A DNA stretch of 64,000 nt. It comes from Epibacterium ulvae. GTDB taxonomy: Bacteria; Pseudomonadota; Alphaproteobacteria; Rhodobacterales; Rhodobacteraceae. Location of the stretch: positions 1 to 64,000 of the forward strand of contig NZ_JAHHIR010000030.1 in assembly GCF_018678075.1 (NCBI RefSeq). Direction: 5' to 3'. Both the position numbers and the translations under genes were made by a program. Below the pieces are notes generated by a model, which was given only the letters and a program-made list of their open reading frames with translations, was not told the origin of the DNA and ran no database searches. Of this stretch, positions 33,746 to 43,501 are shown in pieces; the stretch's first letter is position 1, and the number at the start of each line of letters is the position of its first letter.

Positions 33746-34612
33746 ATGCAGGACGATCCAAAGACACTTGTTTCGACCGAATGGCTGGCAGCGCATTTAA
33801 AAGATCCCGACTTGCGCATTTTGGATGCATCCATGCCGCCAGTGGGAAGTGGGCCAGAGGCCGCAGGAACGGCCAAGGCGGCATTTGACGCCGAGCATAT
33901 TCCGGGCGCGCGGTTCTTTGACATCGACGATGTCTCGGACCAGCGATCGGATCTGCCGCATATGGCACCCCCGGTGGAAAAGTTCATGTCTCGTCTGCGG
34001 GCCATGGGCGTGGGCGACGGACATCAGGTTGTCATCTATGACTGGCAGGGATTGTTCTCAGCCGCGCGTGTCTGGTGGTTGTTCCGTCTGATGGGGCAGA
34101 CCAATGTGGCCGTGCTGGACGGCGGTTTGCCCAAGTGGAAGGCCGAAGGGCGCGCCGTCGAAGATCTGCCGCCGGTGATCCGCGACCGCCATATGACGGT
34201 TCGGGTGCAGAACCATTTGGTGCGCGATGCCACACAGGTGTCGTCCGCGTCGAAACTGCGCGACCATGAAATCATCGACGCCCGCGCCGCCCCTCGGTTC
34301 CGCGGCGAAGCGCCGGAGCCCCGCGAAGGGTTGCGGGCCGGACATATCCCCAGCTCAAAGAACGTGCCCTTTGGCACGGTTCTGAATGCCGACGGGACGC
34401 TAAAAGAGGCGGCTGATCTGCGCGCTGTTTTTGCACAGGCCGGTGTCGATATGAACAAACCCGCAATCACGACCTGCGGATCAGGAGTGACAGCTGCCAT
34501 CCTGTGTCTCGCGCTGGAGCGCTTGGGGAAGACTGATTATTCGCTTTACGACGGTTCATGGGTGGAATGGGGTGCCTTTCCAACTTTGCCGATCGCGACT
34601 GGAGAGAACTGA
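33746..34612 (+). CDS. sseA: 3-mercaptopyruvate sulfurtransferase (tandem rhodanese)
   Basis: A 288-residue protein with two rhodanese domains. The second holds the active loop CGSGVTA near residue 246, the mercaptopyruvate-type sequence; the first (residues 1-140) has no cysteine loop. It transfers sulfur from 3-mercaptopyruvate to thiols or cyanide. ATG 33746 follows GGGAGG by 5 bases. Its stop overlaps the start of the aminotransferase gene by one base (TGATG). That pairing makes sense, since aspartate-type aminotransferases can make mercaptopyruvate from cysteine. Confidence 0.93.
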   Translation: MQDDPKTLVSTEWLAAHLKDPDLRILDASMPPVGSGPEAAGTAKAAFDAEHIPGARFFDIDDVSDQRSDLPHMAPPVEKFMSRLRAMGVGDGHQVVIYDWQGLFSAARVWWLFRLMGQTNVAVLDGGLPKWKAEGRAVEDLPPVIRDRHMTVRVQNHLVRDATQVSSASKLRDHEIIDARAAPRFRGEAPEPREGLRAGHIPSSKNVPFGTVLNADGTLKEAADLRAVFAQAGVDMNKPAITTCGSGVTAAILCLALERLGKTDYSLYDGSWVEWGAFPTLPIATGEN

Positions 34613-35796
34613 TGTTTGAAAATCTAAAAGCACAACCGGCGGACAAGATCCTCGCGCTCATGCAGAAATTCCGCGAAGACCCGCGCGGGTCCAAAGTGGA
34701 CCTGGGCGTCGGTGTCTACAAGAATGCCGAAGGGGTCACACCGGTGATGCGTGCGGTGAAAGCTGCAGAGCAAAAGATCTGGGAAACCCAGGCCAGCAAG
34801 TCCTATGTGGGTCTGGCAGGGGATCCGGCTTATGCGGACGGCATGATCAACCTGATACTGGGTGAGGCGGTTGCGCGCGACAAGATCGCAGCAGCAGCAA
34901 CACCCGGCGGCACAGGCGCGGTACGCCAAGCGTTTGAGCTGATCCGCAATGCGAACCCTGCCGCACGTGTTTTTGTTTCAAACCCGACATGGCCGAACCA
35001 TTTGTCGATCCTGAAATATCTGAACATCGAAACCGTCGCCTATCGCTATTTCGACAGTGAGACGCGCGGCGTGGATTTCGATGGCATGCTTGAGGACCTC
35101 AAGACCGCCAATATGGGCGACGTGGTTCTGCTGCACGGGTGCTGTCACAACCCGACCGGTGCAAACCTGAACCTGACCCAATGGCAGGCCGTGGTGGATC
35201 TGGTGGTCGAAAAAGGCCTGATCCCGATGGTCGACATTGCCTATCAGGGCTTTGGTGATGGTCTGGAACAGGATGCGCAGGGCGTGCGTCTGGTGGCCTC
35301 TTCTGTGCCTGAGTGTTTGATCGCGGCAAGCTGTTCCAAGAACTTTGGTATCTACCGTGAACGTACCGGTCTGTTGATGGCGATTTCGCAAGACGCTGGT
35401 GCGCGCGCGTTGAACCAAGGGACTTTGGCGTTTTTGAACCGCCAGAACTATTCCTTCCCACCAGATCACGGCGCGCGGATTGTGACCACGATCCTGAATG
35501 ACGACGCGCTGCGCACCGATTGGGCAGCCGAGCTGGAAGATGTACGTCTGGCCATGTTGGGTCTGCGTCAACAGCTGGCGGATGAGCTGCAAAAGCTGAC
35601 CGGATCTGACCGGTTTGGCTTTATCGCGCAGCACCGCGGCATGTTCTCATTGCTGGGCACGTCTTTTGATCTGGTTGAGAAGATGCGAGCAGATGATGGG
35701 ATCTATATGGTGGGCGACAGCCGCATGAATATCGCCGGTCTGAACGCAGACACGGTGCCGATCCTGGCGCAAGCGATCGTAAAAGCAGGCGTCTGA
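34612..35796 (+). CDS. Aspartate/aromatic amino acid aminotransferase (class I)
   Basis: A 394-residue PLP enzyme of the AspC/TyrB group, starting MFENLKAQPADKILALM. The PLP lysine is in SCSKNFGIYRERTG near residue 245, with GCCHNPTG near 180, DIAYQGFG near 211 and the substrate-binding arginine late in the chain (RMNIAGL). It transfers amino groups between aspartate, aromatic amino acids or cysteine sulfinate-like substrates and 2-oxoglutarate. It is translationally coupled to sseA. Confidence 0.93.
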   Translation: MFENLKAQPADKILALMQKFREDPRGSKVDLGVGVYKNAEGVTPVMRAVKAAEQKIWETQASKSYVGLAGDPAYADGMINLILGEAVARDKIAAAATPGGTGAVRQAFELIRNANPAARVFVSNPTWPNHLSILKYLNIETVAYRYFDSETRGVDFDGMLEDLKTANMGDVVLLHGCCHNPTGANLNLTQWQAVVDLVVEKGLIPMVDIAYQGFGDGLEQDAQGVRLVASSVPECLIAASCSKNFGIYRERTGLLMAISQDAGARALNQGTLAFLNRQNYSFPPDHGARIVTTILNDDALRTDWAAELEDVRLAMLGLRQQLADELQKLTGSDRFGFIAQHRGMFSLLGTSFDLVEKMRADDGIYMVGDSRMNIAGLNADTVPILAQAIVKAGV

Positions 35797-35823
35797 CGCC
35801 ACCGTTCATCACCAAGATAATTG

Positions 35824-35855
35824 AAGCCGCCATGCGAGAGCTTGGCGGCTTTTTT
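35824..35855 (+). terminator. Terminator of the sseA-aminotransferase operon
   Basis: AAGCCGCCA and TGGCGGCTT pair around a 10-base loop followed by five T. Confidence 0.88.
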
Positions 35856-35903
35856 CTGTCTGGCCTGTCGATGTCATCAGCAACAGACGTCACCCACAAC
35901 GAA

Positions 35904-35931
35904 AAAGCCCCGGGCGCGAACCCGGGGCTTT
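35904..35931 (-). terminator. Terminator of glnK-amtB
   Basis: An 11-bp perfect stem (AAAGCCCCGGG / CCCGGGGCTTT) with a 6-base loop; on the minus strand it runs into TTTTT, 25 bases after amtB. Confidence 0.9.
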
Positions 35932-35955
35932 CATGTTTAAGGTAAGTGTTAAGAC

Positions 35956-37287
35956 TTAGCTTGGCGAGAACTCAGGATAGGCTTCCATGCCCAGCTCTGC
36001 CATGTCGAGACCGTTGACTTCGTCTTCTTCGGAGACACGGATGCCGAACACGGCTTTGAGGATCAGCCACACCAGGCCGGAGGCGGCAACAGTGAAGATA
36101 CCAACAACCAAGATCGCATAGATCTGGGTACCTAAGCTTGCGTCCGAATTGGTCAGAGGAACAACCAGGGTGCCGAAGATACCGGCAAACAGGTGAACCG
36201 GAATTGCGCCAACAACATCGTCGATTTTCAGTTTATCCAGGAACGGAACCGCGAAGACCACGATTACACCGCCAACGGCACCGATCAAGGTCGCCATGCC
36301 CAGAGTAGGTGTCAGAGGCTCAGCCGTGATTGCTACCAGACCGGCCAGCGCGCCGTTCAGGATCATGGTCAGGTCAGGTTTCTTGAACAAGACTTGGGTC
36401 AGGATCAAGGCCGCAACGGCACCACCAGCCGCAGCTGCGTTGGTGTTGGAGAAGATACGGGAGATGTCAGCAACGTCGCCGATGGTACCCATCGCCAGCT
36501 GTGAACCGCCGTTAAAGCCGAACCAACCCATCCACAGGATAAACGTACCCAGTGTGGCCAGAGCCAGGTTGGAACCAGGCATCGGAACGGTTTTGCCGTC
36601 TTTGTACTTGCCGATACGTGGGCCGAGGATGATGGCACCGGTCAGAGCCGCCCAGCCACCTACGGAGTGAACAACGGTGGAACCCGCGAAGTCCAGGAAA
36701 CCCATTTCGTCCAGGAAGCCGCCGCCCCATTTCCACGACGCTTGCAGCGGGTAGATGACGGAGGTCAGAACGATTGTGAAGATCAGGAAGGGCCACAGTT
36801 TGATACGCTCGGCCAGGGTGCCGGATACGATCGACGCAGTTGCCGCACAGAACATCAGCTGGAAGAAGAAGTCGGAACCGGTTGTGGCATAGCCGTAGTC
36901 ATCAACAGCATCTGCGCCAACACCAACAGCTTCCAGAACACCAGGGCCCCAAACGCCAGACAGAACGCCTTCGACGGACCATGTGCCCAGCGGGTACATC
37001 AGGTTATAGCCGATCAGCCAGTAAAAGATGGCGGCCAGCGAGAACAGCGCCATGTTTTTGGTCAGCTGCATGGTTACGTTTTTCGCACGTACCAGACCAG
37101 CTTCCAGCATGGAGAAGCCTGCGGCCATCCAGAAAACCAGGAAACCTGCCATCAGGAACAGCAGTGAGTTCAAAATAAAGACCGTATCCGTCGACGGGTT
37201 TACACCCGGAACTGGATCGTCGGCCAGTGCCAGACCGGGCAGGGCAACAAGTGCCGCCGCGGCTAGCGGAAGAGTATATTTTTTCAT
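35956..37287 (-). CDS. amtB: Ammonium transporter AmtB
   Basis: A 443-residue inner-membrane channel for ammonium with a signal peptide and eleven membrane helices. The pore histidines are in STVVHSVGGWAALTG near residue 200 and IPVHLFAGIFGT near residue 350. ADNFP-type and GFNGGSQLA sequences fit. It lies 27 bases downstream of glnK, the classic arrangement in which PII GlnK plugs the channel when ammonium is plentiful. Confidence 0.97.
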   Translation of the reverse strand: MKKYTLPLAAAALVALPGLALADDPVPGVNPSTDTVFILNSLLFLMAGFLVFWMAAGFSMLEAGLVRAKNVTMQLTKNMALFSLAAIFYWLIGYNLMYPLGTWSVEGVLSGVWGPGVLEAVGVGADAVDDYGYATTGSDFFFQLMFCAATASIVSGTLAERIKLWPFLIFTIVLTSVIYPLQASWKWGGGFLDEMGFLDFAGSTVVHSVGGWAALTGAIILGPRIGKYKDGKTVPMPGSNLALATLGTFILWMGWFGFNGGSQLAMGTIGDVADISRIFSNTNAAAAGGAVAALILTQVLFKKPDLTMILNGALAGLVAITAEPLTPTLGMATLIGAVGGVIVVFAVPFLDKLKIDDVVGAIPVHLFAGIFGTLVVPLTNSDASLGTQIYAILVVGIFTVAASGLVWLILKAVFGIRVSEEDEVNGLDMAELGMEAYPEFSPS

Positions 37288-37314
37288 GTCCGTATTTCCT
37301 TCCCTGTGGACGCT

Positions 37315-37653
37315 TTATAGCGCCTCGTGGTTGGTTTCGCCGGTACGCACGCGTACGGCTTGTGCCACATCCAGCACAAAGATCTTGCCATCGCCGATTT
37401 TGCCGGTGCGAGCAGTCTGAGTAATGGTTTCCACCACTTGTTCTGCCTGCGCCTCAGGAACTACGATCTCAAGCTTAACCTTGGGAACAAAGTTCACTTC
37501 GTATTCAGCTCCACGATAGATTTCGGTATGCCCTGCTTGCGCACCAAAGCCTTTTATTTCTGTCACCATCAGTCCCGACACGCCGATTTGGGTCAGCGCT
37601 TCGCGGACCTCCTCCAGCTTGAAGGGCTTGATGGCTGCAATGATCATTTTCAT
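37315..37653 (-). CDS. glnK: Nitrogen regulatory protein P-II (GlnK)
   Basis: A 112-residue PII signal protein. Tyr51 in the T-loop (IYRGAEYEV) is the site uridylylated by GlnD, and TGKIGDGKIFV is the PII C-terminal signature. It senses ATP/ADP and 2-oxoglutarate and binds AmtB, which is encoded immediately downstream. The start MKMIIAAIKPFKLEEVREAL is canonical. I saw no clear sigma-54 promoter; nitrogen control here may use another arrangement. Confidence 0.97.
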   Translation of the reverse strand: MKMIIAAIKPFKLEEVREALTQIGVSGLMVTEIKGFGAQAGHTEIYRGAEYEVNFVPKVKLEIVVPEAQAEQVVETITQTARTGKIGDGKIFVLDVAQAVRVRTGETNHEAL

Positions 37654-37907
37654 CTCAACACCCTTTCTCGGGCATTGCGCCCGTTCATTCGCACTGGCAG
37701 CAAAACGATTGTGACGAGTCGATGAAACGGAGGGCGCGCCTTTCGGGTGCTCAGGAAGTGGCTGAGATGAAAAAATTTGCTTAAAAACTGATCAATGCAC
37801 AAAAATGAAGCAGAAAACGAAGGGCAATTCCTAACAAACTGCCCCTCAACCCAGCAAATTGCGGTTAGTAATGTTGGTAAAACGGGCAAACCGGGCAGGA
37901 TATAGGC

Positions 37908-40112
37908 ATGGTACGAAAAACAGGACAAAAGTCTCTGGTTGCGGACAACAGGTATGGATCTGCCCGTAAGAAACCAAAGAAGAAGGCGCGCAAACCAAAG
38001 CGTGCCGGTAAAGGCTTTTTAAGCGTCGTATTTGGGCGCAAGCGCAAACCGAAGACCAAGGCCGCCACGCCACGTAGACGGGGTGTTTTCGGCTGGATCC
38101 GTTGGTTCATTGGGCGGATCTTTGCCACTCTTTGGGGGGCAGGTTGGCGTATTGGTCTGGTGGCGGGCTTTCTGTTGGCGACTGCTGTGGCCAACATTTA
38201 CATCTCCCTGCCTGATTTCCGCGGCTTTGTGGACGGGCGCGCGCAAGGTTCGGTGACGATGCTGGATCGCAACGGCGAGGTCTTTGCCTGGCGCGGCGAT
38301 CAGTTTGGTGGCGTGGTGACGACCGAAACCGTCTCGCCCCATCTGAAACACGCTTTTGTCGCAACCGAGGACAAACGATTCTATCGCCACTTTGGCATCA
38401 GTCCGCGCGGCGTGGCCTCGGCGGTACGGATCAACCTGCGTGAAGGACGGGGGCCATTGTCTGGCCACGGCGGCTCAACAATCACCCAACAGACAGCCAA
38501 ACTGTTGTGTCTGGGCGTTGCCTACGATCCACAGGACTGGAAGAGTGAGGCCGCTTACGAGGCGGATTGTCGACGTGGTTCGCTGGGACGCAAGGCCAAG
38601 GAAGCGCTGTTTGCCCTGGCGATGGAGGTCAAATACAGCAAGGATGAGATCCTCTCTATCTATATGAACCGAGCGTATCTTGGTGGCGGTGCTTATGGTG
38701 TCGAAGCTGCCGCGCAACGTTATTTTGGCAAATCGGCCAATCAGGTGAACGCCGCCGAAAGCGCGATGCTGGCGGGGCTTTTGACCGCTCCCAGCACCTT
38801 GGCGCCCACAAACAACCTGCAACGCTCCCAAGACCGCGCCGCGACGGTTTTGCGATTGATGAATGAGCAGGGCTATCTGACGGCCGCGCAGACCCGTTCA
38901 AGCCAAGAAAACCCCGCACTCTTGTCCAAGGCGGCGCAGGCCCGTGCAGGCGGGTATTTCGCCGATTGGGTGATGGACACGATCCCCGACTTCCTGGGGC
39001 AGGAGACAACCGAAGACGTGGTTCTGCGCACAACACTGGATCAACGGCTGCAAAAAGCCGCCGAGGATGCGCTGGACTATGTCTTTACCAATAAGGTGCG
39101 TGAAGGATCCAAAGCGCAGGCCGCAATTGTGGTGATGAGCGCCGATGGTGCGGTGCGTGCGATGGTTGGCGGGCGCCAGACGCGTGTGTCTGGCGTCTTT
39201 AACCGCGCGACACAGGCCAAACGCCAGACCGGATCCTCGTTCAAACCCTTTGTCTATGCCACCGCGCTTGAACTGGGGTATTCGCCCTATGATGTGGTGT
39301 TGGATGCGGAATACTGTCTGAATATTCCGGGGTCTGGGCAGTGGTGCCCCAAGAATTACACGCATCGCTTTTACGGCAATGTGACGTTGACGCGGGCGCT
39401 CAAGGACTCGTTGAACATTCCTGCGGTCAAAATCTCCGAAGCGGTGGGACGAGATCTGGTGCGTCAGGTTGCTGGCGACTTTGGTATCGAAAGCAGTCTG
39501 GCGGATGGCCCTGCACTGGCCCTTGGCGCGTCCGAGAGCAGCTTGTTGGAGATGACCGGAGCCTATGCGGGTATTTTGAACGGTGGGTCGTCTGTGGCGC
39601 CCTATGGGCTGGTTGAACTGCAGCTGTCGCAGGACAACGAACCGTTGTTGCGCAATGACAGTGGTATCGGCGAACGGGTGATCCGCACCCAAGCAGCACA
39701 ACAGCTGATCTGGATGATGGACAAGGTCATCACCAATGGCACCGGCACCCGTGCGCAGTTGCCCGGATGGCAGGCGGCCGGTAAATCCGGCACCACCCAG
39801 GCGGCCCGTGATGCCTGGTTCATCGGGTTCACTGCGGATTACGTCGCAGGTGTCTGGATGGGCTATGACGACAACACGCCGTTGACAGGGGTGACCGGTG
39901 GCGGTCTGCCCGCTGAAATCTGGAAAGAGACGATGGTGCGGGTCCATGACGGGCTGACCCCGAAACCTTTGCCCATGCGTGCACCGCCTGAATTGCAGGT
40001 GCCAGAAGTGCGCCATGAACCACCGCCGCGCCGCGCGCCACAAGGTGGCGGACAGGGGCAGGGGCTTGGTAGTGCGATCGATAATGTGTTGCGCGGGATC
40101 TTTGGCAACTGA
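37908..40112 (+). CDS. Class A penicillin-binding protein (transglycosylase/transpeptidase)
   Basis: A 734-residue bifunctional cell-wall synthase. A long, very basic cytoplasmic N-terminus (KKPKKKARKPKRAGK) precedes one membrane anchor at residues 80-98. The GT51 transglycosylase domain shows EDKRFYRHFG near 158 and GGSTITQQTAK near 188. The transpeptidase domain has the SxxK serine in TGSSFKPF near 443, SxN in KDSLNIP near 503 and KSGTT near 628. The end is Pro/Gln/Gly-rich. It polymerises and crosslinks peptidoglycan in the periplasm. Unusually basic N-terminus, otherwise normal. Confidence 0.95.
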   Translation: MVRKTGQKSLVADNRYGSARKKPKKKARKPKRAGKGFLSVVFGRKRKPKTKAATPRRRGVFGWIRWFIGRIFATLWGAGWRIGLVAGFLLATAVANIYISLPDFRGFVDGRAQGSVTMLDRNGEVFAWRGDQFGGVVTTETVSPHLKHAFVATEDKRFYRHFGISPRGVASAVRINLREGRGPLSGHGGSTITQQTAKLLCLGVAYDPQDWKSEAAYEADCRRGSLGRKAKEALFALAMEVKYSKDEILSIYMNRAYLGGGAYGVEAAAQRYFGKSANQVNAAESAMLAGLLTAPSTLAPTNNLQRSQDRAATVLRLMNEQGYLTAAQTRSSQENPALLSKAAQARAGGYFADWVMDTIPDFLGQETTEDVVLRTTLDQRLQKAAEDALDYVFTNKVREGSKAQAAIVVMSADGAVRAMVGGRQTRVSGVFNRATQAKRQTGSSFKPFVYATALELGYSPYDVVLDAEYCLNIPGSGQWCPKNYTHRFYGNVTLTRALKDSLNIPAVKISEAVGRDLVRQVAGDFGIESSLADGPALALGASESSLLEMTGAYAGILNGGSSVAPYGLVELQLSQDNEPLLRNDSGIGERVIRTQAAQQLIWMMDKVITNGTGTRAQLPGWQAAGKSGTTQAARDAWFIGFTADYVAGVWMGYDDNTPLTGVTGGGLPAEIWKETMVRVHDGLTPKPLPMRAPPELQVPEVRHEPPPRRAPQGGGQGQGLGSAIDNVLRGIFGN

Positions 40113-40139
40113 GACCCCCAACGTATCCGCACAAATAAG

Positions 40140-40165
40140 AAAAGGCCCCAAGCGGGGCCTTTTTG
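40140..40165. terminator. Bidirectional terminator between the PBP gene and mlaC
   Basis: AAAAGGCCCC and GGGGCCTTTT pair around a 4-base loop, with A and T runs at the ends, between convergent genes. Confidence 0.92.
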
Positions 40166-40187
40166 TCTGTCGAAACTGTGGGTCGTC

Positions 40188-40775
40188 TCAGCCGAGTTTC
40201 TTGAGTTCCGCGATTGTTTTGTCGATGTCGCCCCGGTTGCGATCCAAGATCGCGCCAACTTCGGTACGTTCCGTCAGCAGCAGGTTCACGCCCTCGATGA
40301 ACATATTGAAGAAACGGTCCTGACCGGAACGATCAGAGACAAGGAACGTCACTTTGAACGGCGACTGCCCTTGCAGATAGGCGACGGTGTCGACTTCATA
40401 CCATTTCTTGACCTTCTTGACGCCTGTCACTTCAAGTCGGCCACCAACAAACTCACGGAAACGGCGCCCGTATTTGCGGGAAATGTAGCCCTGGAATGCT
40501 TTGGAGAAGGCTTTCTTTTGGCTATTGCTCGCACGACGGGCTTCGACACCCATCGCATAGGCGGCGATGTAGGATGTGTCGCTGTAATTCGCAAAGATAC
40601 GCTCGAACTCGCGGAACATCGCGGTTTCGCCTTTGCCGGATTCGATCACGTTGTTGATGTCTCCAACAAGGTTGTCGATCAATCGGCTAGCGCTTGTGTT
40701 GTCCAACGCCCAGGCCGCAGCCGGAGCAAATGACAGGCTTGCGCCCAGGGACAATAGGAAATTTCGACGGTCCAT
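40188..40775 (-). CDS. mlaC: Phospholipid-binding protein MlaC
   Basis: A 195-residue periplasmic lipid shuttle of the Mla pathway, with a twin-Arg-like signal start (MDRRNFLLSLGASLSFAPAA) cleaved near AWA. It has the Tol-Tol_Ttg2 fold: MFREFERIFANYSDTSYIAAY near residue 52, FSKAFQGYISRKYGRRF near 90, and the C-terminal FFNMFIEGVNLLLTERTEVG. MlaC carries phospholipid between MlaA at the outer membrane and MlaFEDB in the inner membrane. It starts 3 bases after mlaA. Confidence 0.93.
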   Translation of the reverse strand: MDRRNFLLSLGASLSFAPAAAWALDNTSASRLIDNLVGDINNVIESGKGETAMFREFERIFANYSDTSYIAAYAMGVEARRASNSQKKAFSKAFQGYISRKYGRRFREFVGGRLEVTGVKKVKKWYEVDTVAYLQGQSPFKVTFLVSDRSGQDRFFNMFIEGVNLLLTERTEVGAILDRNRGDIDKTIAELKKLG

Positions 40776-40778
40776 GAC

Positions 40779-41540
40779 TTAAAATCCTTCCGTGCTCAAT
40801 TCAAACGGATCGATCTCTGCATTCTCAGAGGCCTGGCCCAGCTCGAACCGGCGGTTCTGCAAATAGATCAAGCGGGCCTGAGCATAGCTGTCGGCGCTCT
40901 CATAGAGGATCGAATCCACTGTATCGGAATATGTGCCACGATCCCCGAGACGACGCACGATCTCGGCGTATACGTCGATGTTATCGGCGGGATTGTTCTT
41001 GGCATATCCAATTGGGTTTGTGAAAAAGTCGACGACCAGACCAGTCGCATCACGCGCGGTGGACGGGCCAAAGAAAGGCAGTTCGACATAGCTGCCTTCG
41101 CCGACCCCCCAGACGTGCAGCGTTTCACCGAAATTGGTGTCGACACGTGGGACGTTGAAATCAGAGGCCGGATCGCCCAGACCACCAATCCCGAGGATAG
41201 AATTGATCGCAAAACGCGACAGCGCAATCCCGGCTTGTTTGAAGTTACCCTGCAAAACAGAGTTCACGGCCTGCCCCGGCATCGACAGGTTTTCAGCAAA
41301 CAGACCGAAGCTTGTGACCATGTCGGGCGGTACGATCGCAACATAGCCCTTGGCGGCAGGACGGAATGCAAAACGGTCGACACCACGGTTGAACTCATGA
41401 ACCGCGCGATTGCGCTGTTCATGGGGGTCAGCAATGGTGCCTTCGGCGATCTGTTCGCCTGTAGGTTTTGCGCAGCCGGACACCAAAGTGGCCGCCACAA
41501 GGAACAGTGCAGGAAGGATCGCACGCATCTTCATTTTCAT
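40779..41540 (-). CDS. mlaA: MlaA/VacJ family lipoprotein
   Basis: A 253-residue outer-membrane lipoprotein with a lipobox LVSGC near residue 22 and the VacJ domain: NRAVHEFNRGVDRF near 47, FRFAINSILGIGGLGDPA-type helix near 105, FGETLHVWGVGEGSYVELPF near 135 and the GPSTARDATG segment. It removes misplaced phospholipid from the outer leaflet. ATG 41540 is preferred; the ribosome site is weak and in-frame ATGs follow at once. It leads the mlaA-mlaC operon. The MlaFED transporter genes are not here. Confidence 0.93.
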   Translation of the reverse strand: MKMKMRAILPALFLVAATLVSGCAKPTGEQIAEGTIADPHEQRNRAVHEFNRGVDRFAFRPAAKGYVAIVPPDMVTSFGLFAENLSMPGQAVNSVLQGNFKQAGIALSRFAINSILGIGGLGDPASDFNVPRVDTNFGETLHVWGVGEGSYVELPFFGPSTARDATGLVVDFFTNPIGYAKNNPADNIDVYAEIVRRLGDRGTYSDTVDSILYESADSYAQARLIYLQNRRFELGQASENAEIDPFELSTEGF

Positions 41541-41743
41541 GTTACCGCCGTCTCGTCTCAAAGCGCCGTAAGGGGGCGCAGGTAATATGCTTCGTTCACA
41601 TACAGTTATTTTCCTGGCGTCCCAGGGGGCTAAAGTCGCTGTTTATCATTTTGTGGCACATAAGGAACAGGGCAAAAGAAACCCTGTACGTATGGGTTAT
41701 GTAAGCGCATATATGGTCGAAAATTGGTTTCAGCACTCCGAAC

Positions 41744-43501
41744 ATGCAAAAAAATAAAACACAAGACGGAATTAACGAGCTGCGCTCTGTGCGTAGACAA
41801 AGCCGACACCTGTATTGGACCGTCGGATTGTTCAGCTTTTTCGTGAACTTACTCATGCTCACCGGCCCGCTCTATATGATGCAGGTCTATGACCGGGTTC
41901 TTGGCAGCCGATCAGAGGCAACATTGGTTGCCCTATCGATTCTTGTCCTCTTCCTTTATGGGATGATGGGGCTTTTGGACTATGCACGTGGGCGGATTCT
42001 TGCCCGCATCGGCGCACGGTTTCAAGCAGCGTTGGACCGGCGTGTATTTGACGCAATGGTCCGCAAATCCGCCTTGGACAGCGACCCGGTGGCCCAAACG
42101 GGTCTGCAGGATTTGGAAGGCATTCAACGTCTGATGTCGTCGCCCGTTTTGGGCGCCGCGTTCGACCTTCCTTGGACGCCGATTTTCCTAGCCGGGATTG
42201 CACTCTTCCACCCGTGGTTGGGGCTCTTGGCGGTCGGAGGCGGGCTGGTCTTGGTTGCGATTGCAATTTTGAACCAGGTATTCTCCAAGAAACCGCAGTC
42301 ACAAGCGAGTTCCTCGGGGCATAAGGCCAATCTGCTGTCCGAAGAGATCCGCAAAGAATCCGAGATGATCCAATCCATGGGCATGCGCACCGCCGCGTTC
42401 CATCGTTGGAAAGTGGCACGCGATGCCGCGCTGAGCGATACGGTGGTGGCAAGTGACACGGGTGGTGGTTTCACGGTACTGACCAAAACCCTGCGCCTGT
42501 TTTTGCAATCCGCGATGCTGGGCCTTGGTGCCTATCTCGTGTTGCAAGGGAACATGACGCCCGGTGCCATGATCGCGGGTTCCATTCTGATGGGCCGCGC
42601 ATTGGCGCCGATCGAAATGGGGCTGGGTCAATGGGCCATGGTGCAACGGGCCTTTAAGGGCTGGGATAACTTGGCCGAATTGCTTGGCAAAGTTCCGGAA
42701 GAACGCGAACGCACCGAATTGCCAAAACCCAAAGCACGTCTGGATGTCAAAGGGTTGGCCGTGGTGCCACCCGGTGAGAACCGGCCACAGTTGCGCAACG
42801 TGACCTTTAAGGTCGAACCGGGCCAGGCGATTGGCGTGATCGGCCCATCTGGATCGGGTAAGTCAACACTGGCGCGCGCTTTGACGGGCACATGGCGTCC
42901 GGCTGCCGGCTCGGTCCGTTTGGACGGTGCGTCATTGGATCAATATGCGCCGGACGTTCTGGGACAGCATATTGGCTATCTGCCGCAACGCATTCAGCTG
43001 TTTGAAGGCACCGTAAGCCAGAATATCGCCCGTTTGGCACCCAATCCGGATGCTAAGCAAGTTGTGGCAAGTGCGTCCAAAGCCGCCGCGCATGAGATGA
43101 TCCTGAAACTGCCAGCAGGCTATGACACGCCGGTTCACGCGGGCGGTGGTCGATTGTCAGGTGGCCAGATGCAGCGTGTCGGACTGGCGCGCGCCCTGTA
43201 TGGCGACCCTGCGATCGTAATCTTGGATGAGCCCAATTCAAACCTCGACAACGAAGGCTCGATGGCGCTTAACGCCGCGATCCGTCAGATGAAAAAGGAA
43301 GGGCGCTCGGTTCTGATCATGGCGCACCGACCGGCGGCTATTCAGGAATGTGATATGCTGTTGGTTATCGAAAACGGCGCGCAGGCTGCGTTTGGGCCCA
43401 AGGACAATGTTCTTGCTGAAATGGTATCCAACCATAAAAACATCCAAGCGGCTGCCAAGAAGAAACCAATAGGCCAAGCAAAGGCCGGGGGTGTAACATG
43501 A
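41744..43501 (+). CDS. Type I secretion system permease/ATPase
   Basis: A 585-residue ABC exporter of the PrtD/HlyB class without a peptidase domain. Residues 20-310 are the six-helix membrane domain. The ATPase has Walker [10 protein letters not shown] near 365, signature [15 protein letters not shown] near 470 and Walker [14 protein letters not shown] near 492. It would couple with the HlyD adaptor encoded next to it. The upstream region holds an ACAGGG-N9-CCCTGT hairpin (41667-41687) but no strong ribosome site. No RTX-type substrate with GGxGxDxxx repeats and no TolC gene are in the window. Confidence 0.93.
   Translation: MQKNKTQDGINELRSVRRQSRHLYWTVGLFSFFVNLLMLTGPLYMMQVYDRVLGSRSEATLVALSILVLFLYGMMGLLDYARGRILARIGARFQAALDRRVFDAMVRKSALDSDPVAQTGLQDLEGIQRLMSSPVLGAAFDLPWTPIFLAGIALFHPWLGLLAVGGGLVLVAIAILNQVFSKKPQSQASSSGHKANLLSEEIRKESEMIQSMGMRTAAFHRWKVARDAALSDTVVASDTGGGFTVLTKTLRLFLQSAMLGLGAYLVLQGNMTPGAMIAGSILMGRALAPIEMGLGQWAMVQRAFKGWDNLAELLGKVPEERERTELPKPKARLDVKGLAVVPPGENRPQLRNVTFKVEPGQAIGVIGPSGSGKSTLARALTGTWRPAAGSVRLDGASLDQYAPDVLGQHIGYLPQRIQLFEGTVSQNIARLAPNPDAKQVVASASKAAAHEMILKLPAGYDTPVHAGGGRLSGGQMQRVGLARALYGDPAIVILDEPNSNLDNEGSMALNAAIRQMKKEGRSVLIMAHRPAAIQECDMLLVIENGAQAAFGPKDNVLAEMVSNHKNIQAAAKKKPIGQAKAGGVT

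Noticed and set aside
37654-37907. Sigma-54 promoter before glnK
   Set aside because: No TGGC-N8-TTGC match in the right orientation in the leader.
38898-40151. 417-codon minus-strand frame opposite the penicillin-binding protein gene
   Set aside because: Antisense to a well-supported transpeptidase domain; it also reads through the terminator.
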